Program-made: the position numbers and the translations under genes | Notes under the pieces: generated by a model | Seen by the model: the letters and a program-made list of their open reading frames with translations, nothing else | Told to the model about the DNA's origin: nothing | Databases searched by the model: none | Shown: in pieces, positions 60,411 through 64,000 of the stretch | How the letters are laid out: each line of letters starts with the position of its first letter | Position numbering within the stretch: the stretch's first letter is position 1 | Origin: JAEXOD01 sp964652025 | GTDB lineage: Bacteria > Bacteroidota > Ignavibacteria > Ignavibacteriales > Melioribacteraceae | NCBI GenBank assembly: GCA_964652025.1 | Contig: CAZYZX010000003.1 | Location: 258,048 to 322,047 of the forward strand | DNA: 64,000 bases | Reading direction: 5' to 3'

Positions 60411-62801
60411 ATGATAGGAAATATATTTTTAACTTTAGCCTTACTTGCCGCTATTTTTACTACTGTAATGTATTATTTAACCTTAAAAGGTTATGAAAAC
60501 ACCCTTAATAAAGCTCGCTTTGGTTATCATATTATGAGCATTATGGTTATTGCGGCTTCTATTCTTTTACTGCATGCAATTCTTACCCATCAATATCAAT
60601 ATAAATATGTTTACGAGTATAGCAATAGCGACTTACCTATTGGTCTGCTTATTTCTACTTTTTACGCTGGTCAAGAAGGAAGCTTTTTGCTTTGGGGTTT
60701 GTTTTCTGCAATTATTGGACTTATTTTATTAGATTATACATCTAAACGTGGAGATTTAGAGCAACGCGTTATGGTTGTTTATTCCTTTATTAACGTTATG
60801 CTTTTAATTATGATTAGTCCACTACTTAAAAGTCCTTTTACTTACATTTGGCAAGAAGGCGCTTTTATTGACCTTAAAAGTATTAATCCTAATTTCCTTA
60901 ATTTATCCTTTATTGGGCAATTTATTTTCCAAGACCAAGCTGGACAAAAACAATATTTCCAAATAAATTCTGATACTTACGCTTTACTACTTCAAAATGG
61001 CGTAAGCTTAAACGATTTTATTATTTTCGGTAAAGGTCTTAATCCTTTATTACAAAATTTCTGGATGCAAATTCACCCACCAATGCTTTTTATTGGCTTT
61101 GCTATGGCAGCTGTTCCTTATTCTTTTGCCATTGCTGCTTTAATTAAGAATGACTATAACGACTGGGTTAAACAATCTTTCCCTTGGGTATTAATTGGAC
61201 ATATGATTTTAGGATTAGCTATTATGCTTGGTGGTTATTGGGCTTATGGCGTTTTAGGTTGGGGCGGTTATTGGGGCTGGGACCCTGTGGAAAACTCTTC
61301 CTTAGTCCCCTGGCTTATTGGCGTTGCTTCTATCCATACCTTTATTGTTCAAAAAAGAACCCAAGAAGCTTACAACGGTAAAGGACGATTTGTTAAAACT
61401 AATCTTATCCTTTCTATTTTAACTTTTACTTTTGTTATTTATTCAACTTTTTTAACTCGTAGCGGCGTGCTTAGCGATGCCTCCGTTCATTCCTTTGTTG
61501 CACCTGGTAGAATTGTTTTCCTTTTCCTTATTATTAACGTTGTTTTATTTTTGTTGCTTGGCTTTGGGGCTATTGCCTTTAGATGGAAATACTTAAATGA
61601 ACATTTTAATTTTGAAGAAAACGTGCTTTCCCGCGAGCTTGCCCTTTTTACTGGTGCTGCTACTTTAATCGCTAGTGGGCTTATCATTATCTTCGGTACA
61701 TCATTACCTATTTTTGGTAAAGGCGTGGATATCTCTTTTTATAATAAATCCCATTTACCTATTGGTATTATTATTGGTATTTTAATGGGCTTTAGCTTAC
61801 TGCTTAAGTGGAAAACAACTGATAAAAAAGAAATATTTAATAATGCTAAATACTCTTTAATTATTACTGTTCTTCTATCTGCATTTGTTATTTTTCTAGG
61901 TGAAATTAATAATTTAATGTTAGCCATTTTTACTGTTACTACTGTCTTTTCTATTGTACTTAATGGCGAGTATTTATTTAAAACTTTTGGCAAAAACTTA
62001 ATTCACTCCGGGGCTTTTATTGCTCACATTGGTATTGCTATTTTTATGCTTGGCGTTATTGCTACCGGTGGCTTTACTTCTAAAAAATCTATAGATTTAC
62101 CTCAAGGGGAAGCAGTTGATGTTTTTGGCTATAAGCTTACTTTTACCGGCTATGAACCTATAGAAAATAATAAAAAGTACGCTTTTAATGTGGAAATTGA
62201 TAGAAATGGCAATAAAACTATTGCTAAACCTGTTATGTATATTGCAGAGTTTAACAATAGCTTAATGCGTGAACCTGATATACTAAACTTAATTACTAAA
62301 GATTTTTATGTAGAACCTGTTAATTACGATGAAGGTAACAGCTCCCCCAACGGCACTGTTACTATTAAGAAAAATGAACCAATAGAATTTGAAGGCAGAA
62401 AAATTACTTTTACCGGCTTCAACTTCCCTAAAGATGCTATGCAAAGCATGAGCGAAGGTAAAGAGTTTACCATTGGCGCTGTTTTTACTATTATGTATAA
62501 TAATGGTATTTATCAGGGAGAAGCTTATATGCGTAGTAAAGATGGTAACAGAGATTTTATTCCTGTTGATTTTAACGATGCTGATTTACGTATAGAGCTT
62601 ACTAACTTAGATGCTAGTGGTACTATTCAAGCAAAGCTTAGCAAAATATCAGACCCAACTACTTCTCCATTCTTTAAAGCTGCCCCAACTTTTTCGGTTG
62701 AAGTTAGCATTAAACCTTTTATTAACCTTGTTTGGCTTGGCGTTATTTTAATGGTTGTTGGTTTTATTATTGCCGCTGTTAAAAGAACTAAAGAAGTTTA
62801 A
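60411..62801 (+). CDS. ccmF: Cytochrome c heme lyase subunit CcmF
   Basis: A 796-residue polytopic membrane protein with about 14-15 helices that ligates heme to apocytochrome c CxxCH sites. The WWD heme-binding domain is 'WGGYWGWDPVENSSLVPWL' (about 286-304). Conserved His residues occur in 'FWMQIHPPMLFIGFAM' and 'LTRSGVLSDASVHSFV'. The large periplasmic domain (about 560-765) and a last anchor helix close the protein. The length is somewhat above typical CcmF (about 650). CcmA, CcmB, CcmG and CcmH are not in the window. It likely matures NrfH and NrfA. Confidence 0.95.
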   Translation: MIGNIFLTLALLAAIFTTVMYYLTLKGYENTLNKARFGYHIMSIMVIAASILLLHAILTHQYQYKYVYEYSNSDLPIGLLISTFYAGQEGSFLLWGLFSAIIGLILLDYTSKRGDLEQRVMVVYSFINVMLLIMISPLLKSPFTYIWQEGAFIDLKSINPNFLNLSFIGQFIFQDQAGQKQYFQINSDTYALLLQNGVSLNDFIIFGKGLNPLLQNFWMQIHPPMLFIGFAMAAVPYSFAIAALIKNDYNDWVKQSFPWVLIGHMILGLAIMLGGYWAYGVLGWGGYWGWDPVENSSLVPWLIGVASIHTFIVQKRTQEAYNGKGRFVKTNLILSILTFTFVIYSTFLTRSGVLSDASVHSFVAPGRIVFLFLIINVVLFLLLGFGAIAFRWKYLNEHFNFEENVLSRELALFTGAATLIASGLIIIFGTSLPIFGKGVDISFYNKSHLPIGIIIGILMGFSLLLKWKTTDKKEIFNNAKYSLIITVLLSAFVIFLGEINNLMLAIFTVTTVFSIVLNGEYLFKTFGKNLIHSGAFIAHIGIAIFMLGVIATGGFTSKKSIDLPQGEAVDVFGYKLTFTGYEPIENNKKYAFNVEIDRNGNKTIAKPVMYIAEFNNSLMREPDILNLITKDFYVEPVNYDEGNSSPNGTVTIKKNEPIEFEGRKITFTGFNFPKDAMQSMSEGKEFTIGAVFTIMYNNGIYQGEAYMRSKDGNRDFIPVDFNDADLRIELTNLDASGTIQAKLSKISDPTTSPFFKAAPTFSVEVSIKPFINLVWLGVILMVVGFIIAAVKRTKEV

Positions 62802-63243
62802 AAGGCAGATGATAGACGGTAGACGGTAGATTATAGTGACGCATGACAAGTTTCTTGTGAATAGTGAATGGTGAATGGTGAATAGTGACGAGTTTTACTT
62901 TTAGCTACTAGTTACTAGTTACTAGTGAATGGTGAACAGTTACCAGCGAATTGTGAATAGTGAATTGTGAATAGTGAATAGTGAATAGTGAATGGTGACG
63001 AGTTTTTATTTTTAGCTACTAGTTACTAGTTACCAGTGAATGGTGAACAGTGAATAGTGAATTGTGAATAGTGAACAGTGAATTGTGAACAGTGAATGGT
63101 GAATAGTGACGAGTTTTACTTTTAGCTACTAGTTACTAGTTACTAGTGAATGGTGACGCGTGATGAGTTTCTTCTTAACAGTGAATAGTAAATTGTAAAT
63201 GGTAACATGTTTTTGCTTTAACTTTAGAAAAATACCAAAATAT

Positions 63244-63288
63244 TAAGCAGCAACTTTAAAGCTAAGCTACTAGTAGCTGGTAACTAGT
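63244..63288. repeat. 45-bp direct repeat, copy 1
   Basis: Identical over 45 bp to 63455-63499. It contains the 14-bp perfect palindrome AGCTACTAGTAGCT. It is embedded in the heptamer region and followed by more heptamers. Confidence 0.95.
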
Positions 63289-63454
63289 GAATAGTGAATG
63301 GTGAATAGTGACGAGTTTTACTTTTAGCTACTAGTTACTAGTTACCAGTGGATGGTGACGCGTAACGAGTTTATTAGTGAACAGTGAATAGTTTATAGTA
63401 ATTTGTAACATGCTTTTGGTTTTTATCTATTAAAACCACCAAAATCTTTTCTTA

Positions 63455-63499
63455 TAAGCAGCAACTTTAAAGCTAAGCTACTAGTAGCTGGTAACTAGT
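63455..63499. repeat. 45-bp direct repeat, copy 2, next to the CRISPR array
   Basis: The second identical copy, 211 bp from the first. It ends 14 bp before the terminal degenerate CRISPR repeat, so the heptamer region runs right up to the array's distal end. Both copies have similar AT-rich sequence upstream (around 63203 and 63407), indicating a duplicated segment of about 200 bp. Confidence 0.95.
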
Positions 63500-63513
63500 A
63501 GCTAGTAGCTTAA

Positions 63514-64000
63514 AAACCAATCCTTGTTTTAATGGAATTGCCTCACGAACAGTACCAATTACTTTTTTAGCATTTTTTTCATTACTATGTTTCAATCCTT
63601 GTTTTAATGGAATTGCCTCACGAACAGTACCAATTACTTTTTTAGCATTTTTTTCATTACTATGTTTCAATCCTTGTTTTAATGGAATTGCCTCACGAAC
63701 TGCGGGGACCGCACGCACAACAGTGTTACCCTCTTCGTCGTTTCAATCCTTGTTTTAATGGAATTGCCTCACGAACAGTTATGTAGATGGATTAACATAT
63801 TCAGATATAGTTGTTTCAATCCTTGTTTTAATGGAATTGCCTCACGAACCATATTGGGTGAGTCTGGTACAGGCAAATCATTTAGTAGTTTCAATCCTTG
63901 TTTTAATGGAATTGCCTCACGAACTAAAGTTATTTCTATAGAAGGTGAAAGAGATGGTGAATGTTTCAATCCTTGTTTTAATGGAATTGCCTCACGAACT
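63514..64000 (-). CRISPR. CRISPR array, distal end (7 repeats, 6 spacers, continues to the right)
   Basis: 37-bp repeats lie at 63514, 63589, 63664, 63740, 63813, 63888 and 63963. They begin GTTTCAATCC and end CCTCACGAAC on the plus strand; six are identical. The first (63514-63550) has AAAC in place of the initial GTTT. Spacers are 36-39 bp: 63551-63588, 63626-63663, 63701-63739, 63777-63812, 63850-63887 and 63925-63962; the first two are identical. Read on the minus strand the repeat ends ATTGAAAC, the usual crRNA 5' handle of type I/III systems. With the degenerate repeat on the left, this puts the leader beyond 64000. No cas gene is in the window. Confidence 0.97.

Larger units (their letters stand above)
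62802..63513. repeat. Degenerate heptamer repeat array
   Basis: About 700 bp with no gene, made largely of 7-bp units of the form YNGTKAM (TAGTGAA, TGGTGAA, TTGTGAA, TAGTTAC, CAGTTAC). From 62902 to 62999, 14 consecutive units stay exactly in phase. In-phase units also run from 62813. A larger block starting TGACGAGTTTTACTTTTAGC recurs (two copies with small changes) at 62886, 62996, 63107 and 63309, about 110 bp apart. Heptamer arrays of this general kind (STRRs) are known in cyanobacteria. No coding capacity is expected. Confidence 0.9.

Noticed and set aside
63473..63969. Minus-strand frames with repeated 'VREAIPLKQGLK' peptides
   Set aside because: They are translations of the 37-bp CRISPR repeats and spacers, not proteins.

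Overview
This is an AT-rich bacterial chromosome segment, most likely from the Ignavibacteria/Chlorobi side of the Bacteroidota group. The main pointer is the secreted protein at 41921-43588, whose C-terminal type IX secretion signal has the 'YQNYPNPFNPTT' form common in Ignavibacteriales. DUF4252, DUF5916 and LA_2272-type surface proteins, a long two-domain IspG and a NrfHA nitrite reductase fit this. Several upstream regions carry TTGAC(A/T)-N16/17-TAT(A/C)TT promoters rather than the TAnnTTTG box of true Bacteroidetes. The assignment is an inference from gene content; no rRNA or tRNA gene was found.

Layout. 1-8.5 kb: aspS, an LA_2272-type repeat protein, an SDR, then a minus-strand ferredoxin / geranylgeranyl-reductase-like flavoprotein / PAS histidine kinase / NtrC-type regulator operon. 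8.6-13.7 kb: a DUF5916 outer-membrane protein and nrfHA. 13.7-20.8 kb: a TetR-controlled efflux operon (TetR, HlyD lipoprotein, ABC ATPase, TolC, ABC ATPase, two permeases), a split version of the E. coli ybhGFSR layout. 20.8-30.4 kb: RseC-like protein, an ECF sigma / putative anti-sigma / DUF4252 operon, the aroK-aroB-GHL10 operon, queD, a beta-lactamase-fold pseudoenzyme and an M15 peptidase / CDF transporter pair. 30.5-48.1 kb: typA, rfbA, an ABC-F ATPase, an amylase, an AI-2E family protein, an M16 peptidase pair, a T9SS-exported phosphodiester glycosidase, ispG, nif3 and a zinc-ribbon protein. 48.1-58.9 kb: a nine-gene branched-chain amino acid operon, transcribed ilvD-ilvB-ilvN-ilvC-leuB-leuA-leuC-leuD-ilvE. 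59.1-62.8 kb: ccmC-ccmD-ccmE-ccmF. 62.8-64 kb: an in-phase degenerate heptamer repeat array followed by the distal end of a CRISPR array that runs off the window.

Most notable regulatory structures. (1) The ilv/leu operon is preceded by a 58-codon ORF whose second half is almost all Ile, Leu and Val codons. It is followed by mutually exclusive pairing segments and a U-tract: the full layout of a translational attenuator. (2) Three near-identical ECF promoters (T[G/A]TAAC-N16-CGTCTT) lie upstream of the sigma operon itself, the LA_2272-type gene and a small secreted-protein gene, so part of one sigma regulon is readable here. (3) A perfect 9-bp inverted repeat overlaps the -10 box of the efflux operon. 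(4) A possible short structured RNA lies between ispG and nif3.

Functional links. NrfHA carries nine hemes, and the ccm genes encode the heme-delivery machinery such proteins need. The CcmE here has the CxxxY heme-binding motif instead of HxxxY. The two efflux ATPases have complementary degenerations that fall in the same composite ATP site. The CRISPR array, judged by its ATTGAAAC end and its degenerate left repeat, is transcribed on the minus strand, with its leader to the right of the window.
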